A stretch of 64,000 nt of DNA from assembly GCA_013398295.1 (NCBI GenBank), contig VZSF01006979.1, positions 893,329 through 957,328 on the forward strand, written 5' to 3'. Source of the DNA: Chionis minor (Eukaryota > Chordata > Aves > Charadriiformes > Chionididae). Under the pieces are notes generated by a model. It saw only the letters and a list, made by a program, of their open reading frames with translations, was not told the DNA's origin and did not search any database. This document shows positions 39,901 through 51,400 of the stretch, piece by piece (within the stretch, counting starts at the first letter, position 1; each line of letters begins with the position of its first letter). A program made the position numbers and the translations under genes.

Positions 39901-41289
39901 TTGGCTTCAAGTTTAAGTCTCTTGTACTTTAAAGTCTCATAAACCTTCATAATCTCAAACGCTTTCAGGAAAATTTGAATTTGAACTGGTGATTAGGCTT
40001 TGGTTGTTGATTTGATGTAGCACAAAAATTGTAAGAATAGGTTTAAATCTGTGCTCTGAGCTGGAATTCTCTAAGCCCCTGAAAATTTAAAGTGGTTTGC
40101 ATAGGCCTAACTTCTGCTAATTACTGTTATCTGAAACAAATGTGGCTTAATTTTAGACATAGTTTTTTAATCCTTCCATTCGTGTTATATGGTTTACTGG
40201 GTGACAGCTGGCTTATAATTCTGGAAATTATACCAATAACTTCTGGTTATGGATAAAAACCTCTGAAAAACCAATCTCCAAAGGGAAAGTGTCCTCTCTT
40301 TCTGCTGTTATGCAAAAACCTGGCAAGACTTGGAAGTAATCTGGAAACTGCTTATTACATTTGCTTTGAAATCTCCTTGATTCCACTTTCTTGGACTGAA
40401 CTAGTCACCACTCTTCATAATGTGAAAAAACTCAATTTATGTTAAATTCTGAAATTACATGGTGGGAAAAACCAATTCAGCTATGAGCTTTGAAGTTTGC
40501 ACATTTGTTTTTTTCTGTTGTTGGCTCTCTGTATAATATATCATTCCAAAACCTTTTCAATAAAAGGATTTTAAATAACATCTAGGATCAGTTTTTCTAA
40601 AATGCTCATTAACATAGTGAGGAGAATGTTTACTGTTGAACTTTATTTTCATACTTCCTTTTAAAAAATGTCATTGGTAGGCTTTGTTTTCCTTATTTAT
40701 AATCACTAAGAGCATTTCAAAAATTAAATACTTTTTGAAAGTTCCAAACACAGCTACTTGCAGTCTGGATATGCATAGCTATCTCTCATAAATCCAAGCT
40801 TACCCTTTTCTTTCATTTGGCTTGCCTAGATATACTTAAAGATCAAAAACATATGCTTTTCCAGGTGTGCTTGTGAGCAGGCACCACTGATGGGGTTTTA
40901 TGTAAAGAGATAAAAATTCTGTGCATGAGCTGTCACAAACTGTTTGGCTGAAGAAAGTCAATGTTACTAAAGCACTGCTGATATTCTTAAATGGAAATGC
41001 AATGAGAAACACCTGTGTGAAAAGTAGATTAGTAGAATTGAAAATCATCATGGATTCCAGGTCAGAAGTAAGTAAATAAGATGGTTCAGGGAAGGTCAAA
41101 TAGTATCCATGTTCTCAAGTGGTGATGAAAACTTCAATTGCAAAGAGTATAGAAACAGGTGTGATTGTTGTAAGGCAGTAGAATGGAGAACTTCACTTTA
41201 AACACAATGTTTAAAATTCTGCAATCAAGGATGTTGTACCAGAAAAGCATAATATTATGATTACTCCTGTTATTTTATGAGCCTGGATA
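36946..41289. other. Unique non-coding DNA
   Basis: AT-rich sequence. No exon, RNA gene or repeat recognised. Confidence 0.6.
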
Positions 41290-41575
41290 GGTTGCAGAGT
41301 GCCTGTATAAACACAAAGGAAACATTCTCCAACTTTGCCTTGACATCTAAAAGCCGTTCGACCCTCAATGGAGTATGGCATAGAGCTATATCATCCAAAC
41401 AGGTGCACTGCATGGCACTATGCCTTTCATTCACTGCGCTCTTTGTGAGCCTGTGTCGAGAGCTGACACAGAACAAACAATGTAGTTTGGACACATATTG
41501 CATTGTACGACTGGAAAGTGAATTTATCACATAGTGCAATGCACCTCTTCACCCCCCTGCTTTCATGCTTCCGCA
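41290..41575. promoter_or_regulatory. Candidate conserved non-coding element with CpGs and SOX-like sites
   Basis: Six CpGs fall within about 220 bp (41355, 41359, 41437, 41457, 41508 and about 41571), against a very CpG-poor background. It carries an AGGTGC/CAGGTG E-box (41400-41405) and two opposed SOX-like words, ACAATG at 41477-41482 and CATTGT at 41501-41506. Both strands are open for 85-89 codons, which is as expected when constraint or composition, not coding, keeps stops out. No protein similarity recognised. Confidence 0.3.
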
Positions 41576-42649
41576 AGTGTAACACTTCCTTTGTCTGATG
41601 CATTAATGCTGATAGGCTTTATGGAAAGCTGTTCAGAAGAGCTATTTAAATGAAGGGAGTGAATGATTGCCACATGAAAACAGAAAACTGAGAATGTTTC
41701 TAGCAGAATTAATTTTTGGTTTTGTTCAGGGGATGTTTCTGTGTTTTTTCTGTATAATTTAGCTATGGCTGATCTAGCAGAAAAAAGGAAAAAAAAAAGG
41801 TTAAAAAAAGTAAAGAGCACTGGAAAACAGAATGCTGAGGCCCTTAATTAAGCCAGGCAGAGATGGTCTATTCACTTTAAAGTTTAAACAGAGGCATATG
41901 GCAAAGATTGGTTCACTACTGGGATTGAAAACTGGGGTCTGTTCTGTTAACTTCAGCAGCAGCAGGAAGAGGGAGAGGAAATAACAAATGCAGACGTGCA
42001 ATAAACAAGGCCAGGGAATTACAGGGGAGCAAGTTGTAAGAGTATTCTAAATTACACCTATACATTAACCTTCTTTGTTTCCTTTCTGCAAAGGAGAACA
42101 TCTAATTATAAATAAATATGGGAAAACTTCAGACCAACACTACTGCTAGAATGAAGAATCATTTTTTGCTGGAAACTCCTAATAGCTTGAATGCTTGCTT
42201 ATATCAATTGAAATTTTAAATTAAATACCAATATACTGTCATTTGTTTAGGTTTTGGACTGTTGCGAATAGGTATTGCATGAGATTTACCTAGGAAGAAT
42301 ACTAATACAAAATTAATTACATACAAAATTCATGTAGGAGATAGTTGAGAGTGCATCTTTGAAAAACTACCTGTGTTTGTGCCAAAGCCACCTATTGGTA
42401 GCAAATTGAATAAGGCAGAAAGCTTTATATGAAACATACTTAGGCAATAACATGTACCCTGTTATCCCTGTAATTTTTTACGTAAAGGATTTTCTTTCTT
42501 CGTTGTTGAAAATCCATCTATGTATCTTTGAATAGACTGTATTCCACTGTTGTTTTTCACTAACTTTTCTTCCACAATAGAAATATTTCAGGTTGGCTTT
42601 TTTTCATTGTGTGATTTGCACAAACATGTATGCATTCTAATACATTAAC
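41576..42649. other. Unique non-coding DNA
   Basis: AT-rich, with A-rich DNA at 41779-41816. Nothing recognisable. Confidence 0.6.
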
Positions 42650-42710
42650 AGTTGGACTCAATGATCTTAAGGGTCTTTTCCACCCTAAATGATTCTGTGA
42701 TTCGATGATG
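42650..42710 (+). mobile_element. CR1 LINE 3' tip
   Basis: Only the last part of the 3' UTR and tail remains: GTTGGACTCAATGATCTTAA (42651-42670), TTTTCCACCCTAAATGATTC and a decayed octamer tail GATTCTGTGATTCGATGATG (42691-42710). This is the same arrangement as the ends at 47.2 and 59.8 kb but more diverged. It is an extreme 5' truncation. Confidence 0.9.
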
Positions 42711-44751
42711 CTACCTGAAATAGAATACATATATCTGTTTTCTTCAGATCTTTTTAAAATCAGAATTTTCAGCTACAAATGCTCTACCGTCTTCCCTGAC
42801 GTATCATGGAAATCTCAACACAGCCCACACTGAAAGCTAAAAACATAGTTGGGTCATCCCTTATGGTCATCACTAGAGTTGGCCAAGCCTCACACTACCT
42901 TGATATTTGAAATTTTTCCATTAATGTCCCATCTATATCCATCTGTGTCATGTCCCCCCCACCTTCCCATGCATTTGCTGGTTTTATATGATAATGGAAG
43001 AGGAGGTAATTTTAAACAGGTAGATGGTCCAGACAGCTTGTTCTTTTTTTCCTTTGCAGTAATGCAACTCAGGTACTACACTCCTTGCACCAACAAACTC
43101 ACCCCACTGTCATGAACTTCTATGAGAACACGGAGAACAAGGTCCATTTTTCTTCACTGATGAGTTAGGAACAACTCTTACACTTGTACCTTCAAGTATT
43201 TTCATGGCCTATTGCGTATTAGTAACCATTGCTCTGAATCCAGAATCTGATGCAGACCTGTTCAGTGGAAAGGTGCAAGTAAGATGTAAAACTTTGGATC
43301 TAATCCTGCTCTAAATGATCTCAGTGAAAATCTGAATTGTAGAAACTATAAATAAGGTATTTAAACTTATAGTCTTTATATTTGAAACAGATCAAAAGCA
43401 GTCTGTAATTACGGTCTAGAACTTACTTACTCAAAATGTTACTTACACCAAAAGTTTGCTAGAGTTCAGAGTCAGAAACTTAAAGAAATGCTCAAGATAT
43501 TCACAATTTGCCCAACTCAAGTTTTTGGAAAAGAAGTTGTTATTTCTTTTTTTTTGAAAACAAACAAACAAAAGATAATCCACTGAGGTTTGCTTATTCC
43601 ATCATTTTGCATTGCAGAAATTCTGATTCTCTCCTTTCAGACCTGTGGAACTGGGCATTTTATTTTACAGTGTACTGCTAGACAAGTCCTGAAATTAAAA
43701 ATATAGCAGTTCTTCCACAAGTGAACCAGAAGTATATCACAAAGAAACGCTGCAGTAGCTATTAAGCATTTACCAAAGACATTATTTGACTGTAATACGT
43801 TGTTTCAGCAGCTCTGAAGAAAATTGTTTCTGGCATGAAGAGCTGGGTGTCACATCAGAAACAAATATTTGACATTTTCTTGTTTCCATCATGCCTTGTC
43901 AGTATAGTTTTATAAACATCCATGAAGTTTTGCACACAGAAAGGATGAAAAGGAACGCTAATGATAGACTATTCAATGAATGGATGTCACATGATAGAAT
44001 TTGTACTGTAGTAGAATTTGGAGACTCTTGCCGGTAAGGAATGATGTTATGAAATTAAATTTTGGCTTAGTATTGTTAATGATAAAATTATACTGTGTCA
44101 ATATACATAGCAGCACAATAATGTAACAGCTTTAGTAATGAAACTTGTATCTTTTTATGCTGGCAAGTAATAATTTAAAATACATTTATGACACAATTTT
44201 GAAATTTATTTCATTATTTAACACTGCACATTTTGCTAGAAATCTGTTGCTGGTATTATAACTGCATTTTTGCATGTGCATTCAATGTCGAAAGCTTGTA
44301 CTGTTCTTATTTTATCCTGGAAGCTAATTAATTATTGTGTCATATTCCATGGATGTGCCGACACAGAATTATGAAGAAAATAGAAGAAGAGTACAATCTG
44401 TTACCATTTTTGATGTGAGCAGATCTTATATCCCAACAGCATAAACAAGATGAAACCATTTCAAATGTCCCATTTCACATCTAATATCAGAACTAAATAA
44501 TTTAGATTGACCAAAAAGATAAACACCAGAATACCTAATTATAATTCCTCTTCATTTCCAGCTAATATTAAAGTATATTTAATAATAAGCAAATCAAAGT
44601 AATTTCAGGTCTGGCATGGTTAGAAAATTAAGATCTGGAATTTTGGTTAGTACATTATGATACCCAGACAAAAACTGTAGACTGGTTTGTTGTTTTTTGA
44701 TTGGCCCATATTAGCCAAAACTCAAGCAAAGAGCTCCACATTTCCTTCTAT
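42711..44751. other. Unique non-coding DNA
   Basis: AT-rich sequence with no recognised gene or repeat. A short C run lies at about 42955-42960. Confidence 0.6.
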
Positions 44752-44774
44752 TACTCCTACTCCTACTCCTACTC
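44752..44774 (+). repeat. Short (CTCCTA)n microsatellite
   Basis: Three to four tandem copies of the hexamer CTCCTA in otherwise unique DNA. Confidence 0.9.
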
Positions 44775-45179
44775 TATTTCTAGAGAATGTGTAACATAGC
44801 CTTATGGTCAACAGTCCTAAGGGATATCACAGTGTTTTATAGCCACATTGGTGAGTGTGGTTTTGAATGTTACTTTCTGTTCTACGTGGCTTTTACGTCA
44901 TTTTTTAGGGTCATCTTCCTGAGAAGTGCTGTTTATTATTTCTGAATGCCTTCTATTATAACCCAAGCCATTTGGGAAGTTACATTACTACTGTAATGTA
45001 GCATACCTGCAATGAAGCCAAGATACTGTTTTGTATTGCTGATTGTTTTTTCTAATTTTTCTAGTTAGTGAGCTAAAAGAACCAACACTCGTTTTGATTG
45101 AAAGCATTTTAATTTAATATTTTAAATGATTATAAGATTAGCTTTTTATTTCAAGCCCTACCAAAATTTGATATTGGAC

Positions 45180-45242
45180 ATAGTATATTTAATAAATATT
45201 AGTATATTCAATAAATAAATAAACATTTTAAAATAAATAAAT
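45180..45242 (+). repeat. (AAAT)n-like low-complexity repeat, left of gap
   Basis: AATA/AAAT-rich tandem sequence leading into the assembly gap. Its last 21 bases (45222-45242) recur exactly just after the gap. Confidence 0.85.
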
Positions 45243-45323
45243 NNNNNNNNNNNNNNNNNNNNNNNNNNNNNNNNNNNNNNNNNNNNNNNNNNNNNNNNNN
45301 NNNNNNNNNNNNNNNNNNNNNNN
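45243..45323. other. Assembly gap, 81 Ns
   Basis: Unresolved bases inside an AAAT-type repeat. The 21-mer at 45222-45242 is identical to 45324-45344, so the contig ends may overlap or the gap may hold more repeat units. The stated length should not be trusted. Confidence 0.95.
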
Positions 45324-45441
45324 AACATTTTAAAATAAATAAATAATAAAATAAATAATAAAACTCAGACTATCTAATAAATAAAAATATTTATTAAAAA
45401 TATCTTATTTGAATCTCATTTATTTATTTATTTATTTATTA
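45324..45441 (+). repeat. (AAAT)n / (TTTA)n low-complexity repeat, right of gap
   Basis: AAAT-type repeats to about 45385, then a (TTTA)n run at about 45418-45440. The opposed A-rich and T-rich units could fold back on each other. Confidence 0.85.
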
Positions 45442-46766
45442 AAAGTAACCTTTTTTGAAATTTTCATTGTTTTAAATCTGAATTAATCTTTGAACATGGA
45501 AAATGTCCAAGAAAAGAAATAAGTGGCATGGTAAAATTGTGCAGCATATAAGGGCACATTAAGAAAGAATAGGTGGCCGAGAAATGGTAAGATATCTTTT
45601 ACTGGTGAGCTGCGTTTTGCAAATTTTTGCATGATGAAAAAACTTTTACCTCTATAGGAATTTAAGGAATTTGTACTCATTATTATGTTACTGTATTTTT
45701 TGAAAATGCTGCATTGGAAGTGATGAAGCATGTGTTTACTTCCGAAGATATTCAGCCTAGAAGACTTGGTATTATTTTTGCAGTTATTTCAATATCCATT
45801 TATTTATGCTAGCTTCACCATATTTTTTAATGTTTTTCTAATCATGGCATATATTTTGATATAAATGGATATAGAATTACCTCTTGAGACAGTTTTAAAT
45901 CGTTTTTTGCCAAAGCAAGCAACTTTCCCACTACTCTGTGTTAGAACACATGTATTTCTCATTACAGAGTGTTGACCAACCTGAAGAAAACAAAAATTGT
46001 GTTGTAAAATGAAAGTGACTGAGCAATGACATAAATTGTGCCCCTTCTATTTTCCCAACTATTTGTTATTGCAAATAACAGACATTCGCAAATGGATTTG
46101 CAGAAGTTTCTGTGGAAACTCCAGTAATATTTCCTGTTCCCAAGTGTTTTTACTTGTATCAATGGAGGTATTTTTGTGATTTTTGGTATTTTGATGACTA
46201 AATTCAGTTAAGCTTGGATCTGTATTGATGAAATAGCATTTTAGCATTTTGTAATATTTTAAATATTCTAAGTGAGATCTTTGTGCTTGAAGTAGGCATC
46301 AAAAGAAGTTTCAAATGCACGAATCAGTTCATTTAGCCCAATATATGTTATAGTGTTGGTTAATTTAGAAACTAAGAAAAAAATTAAGGAAAAATCCCTA
46401 GCTAACAAAATGCTTTAAATGTGTTATATGTATAACCAAGCAAGCTGTGGGGAGCACCTGCAATCTGAAGCACTTACGTTTTTTCAAAGTTTGCAAACAT
46501 TCTTCTCATCTGTTTACACACTTGTGTATCTTTTCTGCCACTTTACCTTCATTTTATATCAACACCCGTTTCATCTTTTTGCAAAGTGTTTTTTACACAT
46601 ATGATGATGTAGAAATAATAATAACTGTAATCTTTACGTGTTTGAAGTCTTTAATAAATAACACCAAGATGACTAGTAGGGGGATTAATGCAAAGGCCTA
46701 TGGAGAAAGAAACTGAAAAAAAAAACCTCAGTTCAAACAGGTATCTTATATAATAAATCCATCATG
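45442..46766. other. Unique non-coding DNA
   Basis: AT-rich sequence. No gene or repeat recognised. Confidence 0.6.
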
Positions 46767-47283
46767 GTGTGTTCAGTTTTGGGCACCACAGTACAGGAGA
46801 GACATTGAGGTGCTGGAGCGTGTCCAGAGAAGGGCAACGAAGCTGGTGAGGGGTCTGGAGAACAAGTCTTATGAGGAGCAGCTGAGAGAGTTGGGATTGT
46901 TTAGCCTGGAGAAGAGAAGGTTGAGGGGAGACCTTATCACTCTCTACAACTACCTGAAAAGAGGTTATAGCGAGGTGGGGGTCAATCTCTTCTCCCAAGT
47001 AACAAGCGACAGGACAAGAGGAAATGGCCTGAAGTTGTGCCAGGGGAGGTTTAGGTTGGATATTAGGAAAAACTTCTTTACTGAAAGGGTTATCAAGCAT
47101 TGGAATAGGCTGCCCAGGGAAGTGGTGGAATCACCATCCCTGGAGGTATTTAAAAGACAGGTAGATGTGGTGCTGAGGGACGTGGTTTAGGGGTGGTTTT
47201 GGCAGTGTAGGTTTATGGTTGGACTCGATGATCTTGAAGGTCTCTTCCAACCCAAGTGATTCTATGATTCTATGATTCTATGA
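46767..47283 (+). mobile_element. Young CR1 LINE 3' end with open C-terminal frame
   Basis: It starts within TGTTCAGTTTTGGGCACC and runs to a tail of three ATTCTATG octamers (47258-47283). The C-terminal part of the second reading frame is open from about 46810 to a TAG at 47188: [16 protein letters not shown], then [18 protein letters not shown], then [19 protein letters not shown]. The 3' UTR has the GGTTTATGGTTGGACTCGAT block. Its last 78 bases (47206-47283) are identical to those at 59758-59835, showing recent activity of this subfamily. It is 5'-truncated without an RT core, hence not autonomous. Confidence 0.97.
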
Positions 47284-47372
47284 ATAGTATTTTATGGCCA
47301 TTCAATGGCCAGAATATCAGATATCAAGCGTGAAGTACATAGTAGACTGAATTGTTTATGTACAGACTAAAG
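47284..47372. other. Short spacer between two inverted CR1 copies
   Basis: About 89 bp of unique sequence separating a plus-strand and a minus-strand CR1 tail. Confidence 0.7.
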
Positions 47373-47512
47373 ATCACAGAATCATAAAATCATTTAGATT
47401 GGAAAAGACCTTTAAGATCATGGAGCCTGACCATAAACCACATCCCTGTGCCGCATCTAGACATCTTTGAAATACCTCCGGGGATGGTGACCCAACCACT
47501 TCCCTGGGCAGT
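47373..47512 (-). mobile_element. CR1 LINE 3' fragment, tail-to-tail with the previous copy
   Basis: On the plus strand ATCACAGAATCATAAAATCA (47373-47392) is the inverted tail, followed by inverted 3' UTR (GACCTTTAAGATCATGGAGC, 47408-47427) and C-terminal coding sequence ending in ACCACTTCCCTGGGCAGTG at about 47512. It is diverged and truncated after about 140 bp. Confidence 0.92.
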
Positions 47513-47897
47513 GACGTGAAAAACATGAAAGATCTGAAAGTAGACAAAAATTTCAGTGAAACTCTGACATAATTCAAGTTGGGCATGACTTTACCCATGA
47601 GTTATGGATTGAATCAACAGAAATTGTAATGATCAGTAGTAGTAAATGCAGTTATGGCCAATCTACAAAAAATATAATTCACATCCGCCAATCGTGAAAA
47701 AAAATGTAATAGGTCTTATTCTGTTGTAGTGCTCATCATTTCTGACTTGTTTCAGGTAAAAAAAAACCCACAAAAACAAACAAACAAAAAATAAATTAAG
47801 CTCCAATGGTTTTATTCAAATATAAATTCAGTAGGTTGAACTTTGATTCTAAAATATATTGTGATTCAGTTAATTATAAAGACCTAGAGGGAGCAGT
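47513..47897. other. Unique non-coding DNA
   Basis: Includes an A-rich patch with AAAC units at 47759-47797. No gene recognised. Confidence 0.6.
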
Positions 47898-48281
47898 CTA
47901 TGAGTCTGATTTTTTTATATTTCTGATTTTTCTGTTTTGAGTTATATGAAGGATATTTTCTGAATGGTTAGAGAATCTTTTTTTTTTTTTCTTGTTAACA
48001 TGTGTATTGTCTTTATTTACAACTATACAGCAGTAGTTTTCAAACCGTTGCTTCAACAGTGACTCCAATGACAGATTGATAATTTTATGTTGCTCCCTTA
48101 TCTTGGCTGAAAAGGAGTTTCTATGAAGCTCAAGATCCAGTTGCTCTTCCCTTACTTTAAGGTCCACTGTTACAAAAGTATAGGTCTTGGTGGTGCTCAA
48201 ACTTTTCAGGAATTGAGAATATTCAATATCCTCATAGCACCTTTCTGAATACAATAAGATTTGCAGTCCATTACAAAGCAT
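47898..48281 (-). pseudogene. Unrecognised 127-codon frame with AATAAA and A-run: possible retrocopy
   Basis: This is the longest open frame outside repeats. The translated composition is protein-like for its first 95 or so codons (segments LQILLYSERCYEDIEYSQF and DLKVREEQLDLELHRNSF, rich in charged residues and Leu), then becomes Lys-rich over an A run. On the minus strand AATAAA lies at 48017-48012, and a run of 13 A begins 21 bases later (47990-47978), the spacing seen in polyadenylated mRNA ends. If the signal is genuine, the frame downstream of it is not coding and the locus would be a reverse-transcribed mRNA end. A stop lies upstream in frame (about 48300). I see no target-site duplication and no family match. 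A chance frame remains quite possible. Confidence 0.3.
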
Positions 48282-48415
48282 ACCTGCTGTAAGCTTTTTG
48301 AATTTTTAATGGAAAAAGAATATTTGCAAAATTACTAGCAAAAAGTATTTTCTGTTTATAGGGATTACAATTTGGATGTATAAATCTTACTTCTGTTTGT
48401 TTGTTGGCTTTTTGG
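48282..48415. other. Short unique spacer
   Basis: AT-rich; it contains the in-frame stop upstream of the minus-strand frame and nothing else recognisable. Confidence 0.5.
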
Positions 48416-48470
48416 TTTTTTTTTTTTTAATGTAGCCTATCTACTTTTTTTTTTTTTTTTTTCCCCCCAG
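48416..48470 (+). repeat. Paired poly-T runs ending in CCCCCCAG
   Basis: Thirteen Ts (48416-48428), a 16-base interruption, eighteen Ts (48445-48462), six Cs and AG. It resembles a very strong polypyrimidine tract with a splice acceptor, but the following ATG frame stops after five codons. Confidence 0.85.
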
Positions 48471-51400
48471 ATGGATACATTGCCATAAATTCAGATGTCA
48501 TATTTTGGTTCACACATCTGAGCATTTTCCATCTTTCCCATTGGCCTCAGGGCACAGTTCCCACTTCATACATGCAAACACACATATGTTCAAACTCATA
48601 TACTCTCTTTCTGCATATATGTTTGTAAGAAAGGTTCCAGATTAACTCAGTGCAATTCTTACTTTCCGCCATCTTCTGCAGATACAAGATGTTTTAAGTT
48701 TTCTATCTGTCCAATCAAAATTTCATCCCCCATATCTACTACAACAGCAACCAAACGTGTTTTAAATTTCATTTATTGTATGGGTATATATTCCTGACTT
48801 TGGTACTGTCATTTAAACAGAATGTTAGATGAACTCTGTCATTAGCTATGAGCTGTTGTACTATATTACAGCAAAAGACAGTATAGTGTGCGTGTCTATG
48901 AACACTTGTACATAGGCATGCTGGGGAAGAAGAAATATTAATATTACACCATCTATACAGATCTTTCCCTGCACCTTGTCTCTGAAGTTGTAAGGGGAAA
49001 AAATGTAATTTTGTAGAGAACTGGTACTTCAGTATATTACTAATAGAGATCTTTTATTTCACTTTACTGTTGTCAAGTGGCAGAGGCTTACTTCAACTAT
49101 GGTTTCATAAACTAATGCTTTTTTAATTTAGAGCGCCTTTGTATGCAGCTCCCATGGCAATCAAATTAAAAATAGTTTGTTAAATCTCAAATATTTTTGT
49201 CAGTAAAAACAGATAGAGTTCATTGGGGAGGACTTACGAAAATAAAGCCATTTTTTTCTCCTGGTTCTAATTTTAATAAAAAAGAACCTTTCAATCTATT
49301 AGCACATAACTGTAAATGAGTATAACAGTTTCCCAGCTTACTTTTGCCTTGCTTAGGAATTAATCTTGTCTTAGAATCTACAATTTCAATTTGAGAACAA
49401 AAGTATAAGCATTTGAAATAATTAAAAATAAAATCAGATAAAGATCTACTACTGGTTCCCCCCCATTTTAGTCAACTGCCGTTTTTCACTGTGGAAATCC
49501 AATTGAAGGATCAGGATGTTCCTCTTGTGAGGAAGAATGCCTTGCAACATTTTAAATGTAAACCATCTGAACTTGTGTGAAAGATAATCATATACATGTT
49601 TCCAAACAACTGGGAATTCTTAAGTATTCAAAAAAAGGTGATTTTGTTTCTTCACACTGCTTAACGACTGAGCGTTTATTTTACTTTATGCCACTATTAC
49701 ATGAAATGCTTTTGGTTCTGTTGAGCACACATAATTTAAAGTCCAAAGAGCACATTTTCAGCACAGTTTCCTTTCACTACTCATTCTCTATGGGAAAAAA
49801 AAAAAATCATCTGAGAAAGAGAATTAAAAAGAGAAAAGCCAGAAACAACTCACTTAAGCACTGCTGAGATAGAAAACCATATGGTCTAATGTTTAGAAAC
49901 AAATTCAAAGGCAAAAGGGTCTTTATCTTGAACTTCTAATCTGGATGGTCTGTTTATTATGTGATTTTTGGGGAAGTCCCTCAACCTCTTTCAGCTTCAC
50001 TCAACTCTGCTGGCATAATGGGTAAAACAGCAGGACATCACTACAAACCGTATGTTACCAGATGAATTTCTCTGGGTAAATAAATATCCTGAACACTTTA
50101 AAATATTCATGCTTTCCTTAGAAAAAGGCTAACTCAGTACAACAGGGCAGCTTCATCAGCTTTAGAAGCACAAATCAAATAGGATAGAGCCGTTATAGCA
50201 GGGGGGAAACGTGAATGATGAGATACAAACAACAGTAATATTGAGAGGCCTTTTAAAGTTGTAAAGGAATGGACAGAAACCAAGATCATGTTAGTCAAAC
50301 AGTAGATGAATAACCAATTTAATGAGTAAAGAATAAAATGGAAGCCATCTTTTGGAGCAGGGAGCCACATCTGCTTTCAGTCATGTCAGTATGAACACAG
50401 AATATTTTCAGTAATTGACTTGAATGAACTAGGTTGACATTGCACTGGTGTATCGGTGTTGTGGGGAAAATATTTCTATCATATGGTACTTTCAGTTCCA
50501 GAGGAAGAAAAATAAGCTACACAAATGAGAGTAGTACTTTCCCTATCTTATATATTTAAGTCCTTATATAATGAGCACTTTGTTTTGTTTGATACAGAAC
50601 AAACTATCATTTTGTGAGCAATAGTTTGATTTCTTGTAGTACATTTTGTGCCCTTTTAGAAGGCAATATGTCAGAGTAATTAATAAAAAAATTAAAATTC
50701 AAGATGAAACAAGTGCTATAGTATGGACTCAAATTAGACTGATTGGCAAATAGCTGCGCCTCCAGTTCCCTTGTATGGTTTCCCTGTGTGTCCAGGAAAA
50801 AACCTAAAACATATTCTCACATATTCGTTAGGAAAGAATTCATTCAGCATGTCTCAGCTTAGTGCAAAGAGCTCTGTAATGTTTTCCTGGAAATCTCAGG
50901 GCTATACTCAAGAAAGTAGTACTACCGTTCTACTTATCTAATACTTGCTTGTTCTTTCCTAGTGGGGTGGAAAGCACGTTAACTTTGTTTTCACCAAGTT
51001 CAGAAGTTTTTCTGGTTGTAGACTTGGTTATGTGTGTCTGTGTTTGTGTGCATTACATAATTTTAAAAAAGAAAATAATTTAATGGAGTTTATTCAGATC
51101 CTGAATAGGTTACCAGTGACACATGCATCAGCAGTGTAGAGCCACTGCACTGGAGCTTTCTGTTTCCTAGGGGAATGGAACTCAGAGTTCCTTAGTCATA
51201 ATATTTTTCTACTTTTATAAAATATCTCTCAAAGCCACTTCTTTTTACTGCTGTTTTGTATGAGAGATGTTAACCTATTATTATCATCCATGACTCTGTT
51301 AGCCGACATGTGTGGCAATTCTATAGATTTCAACTCTGTTAATGACTCTTCAAAAAAAAAAGGTGGGAAATTACATATGAAAGGGTTAAATGACAGAACT

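Noticed and set aside
48445..48500. Strong polypyrimidine tract plus CAG as a splice acceptor
   Set aside because: The frame after it stops at once in the obvious phase, and no matching donor or coding block follows.
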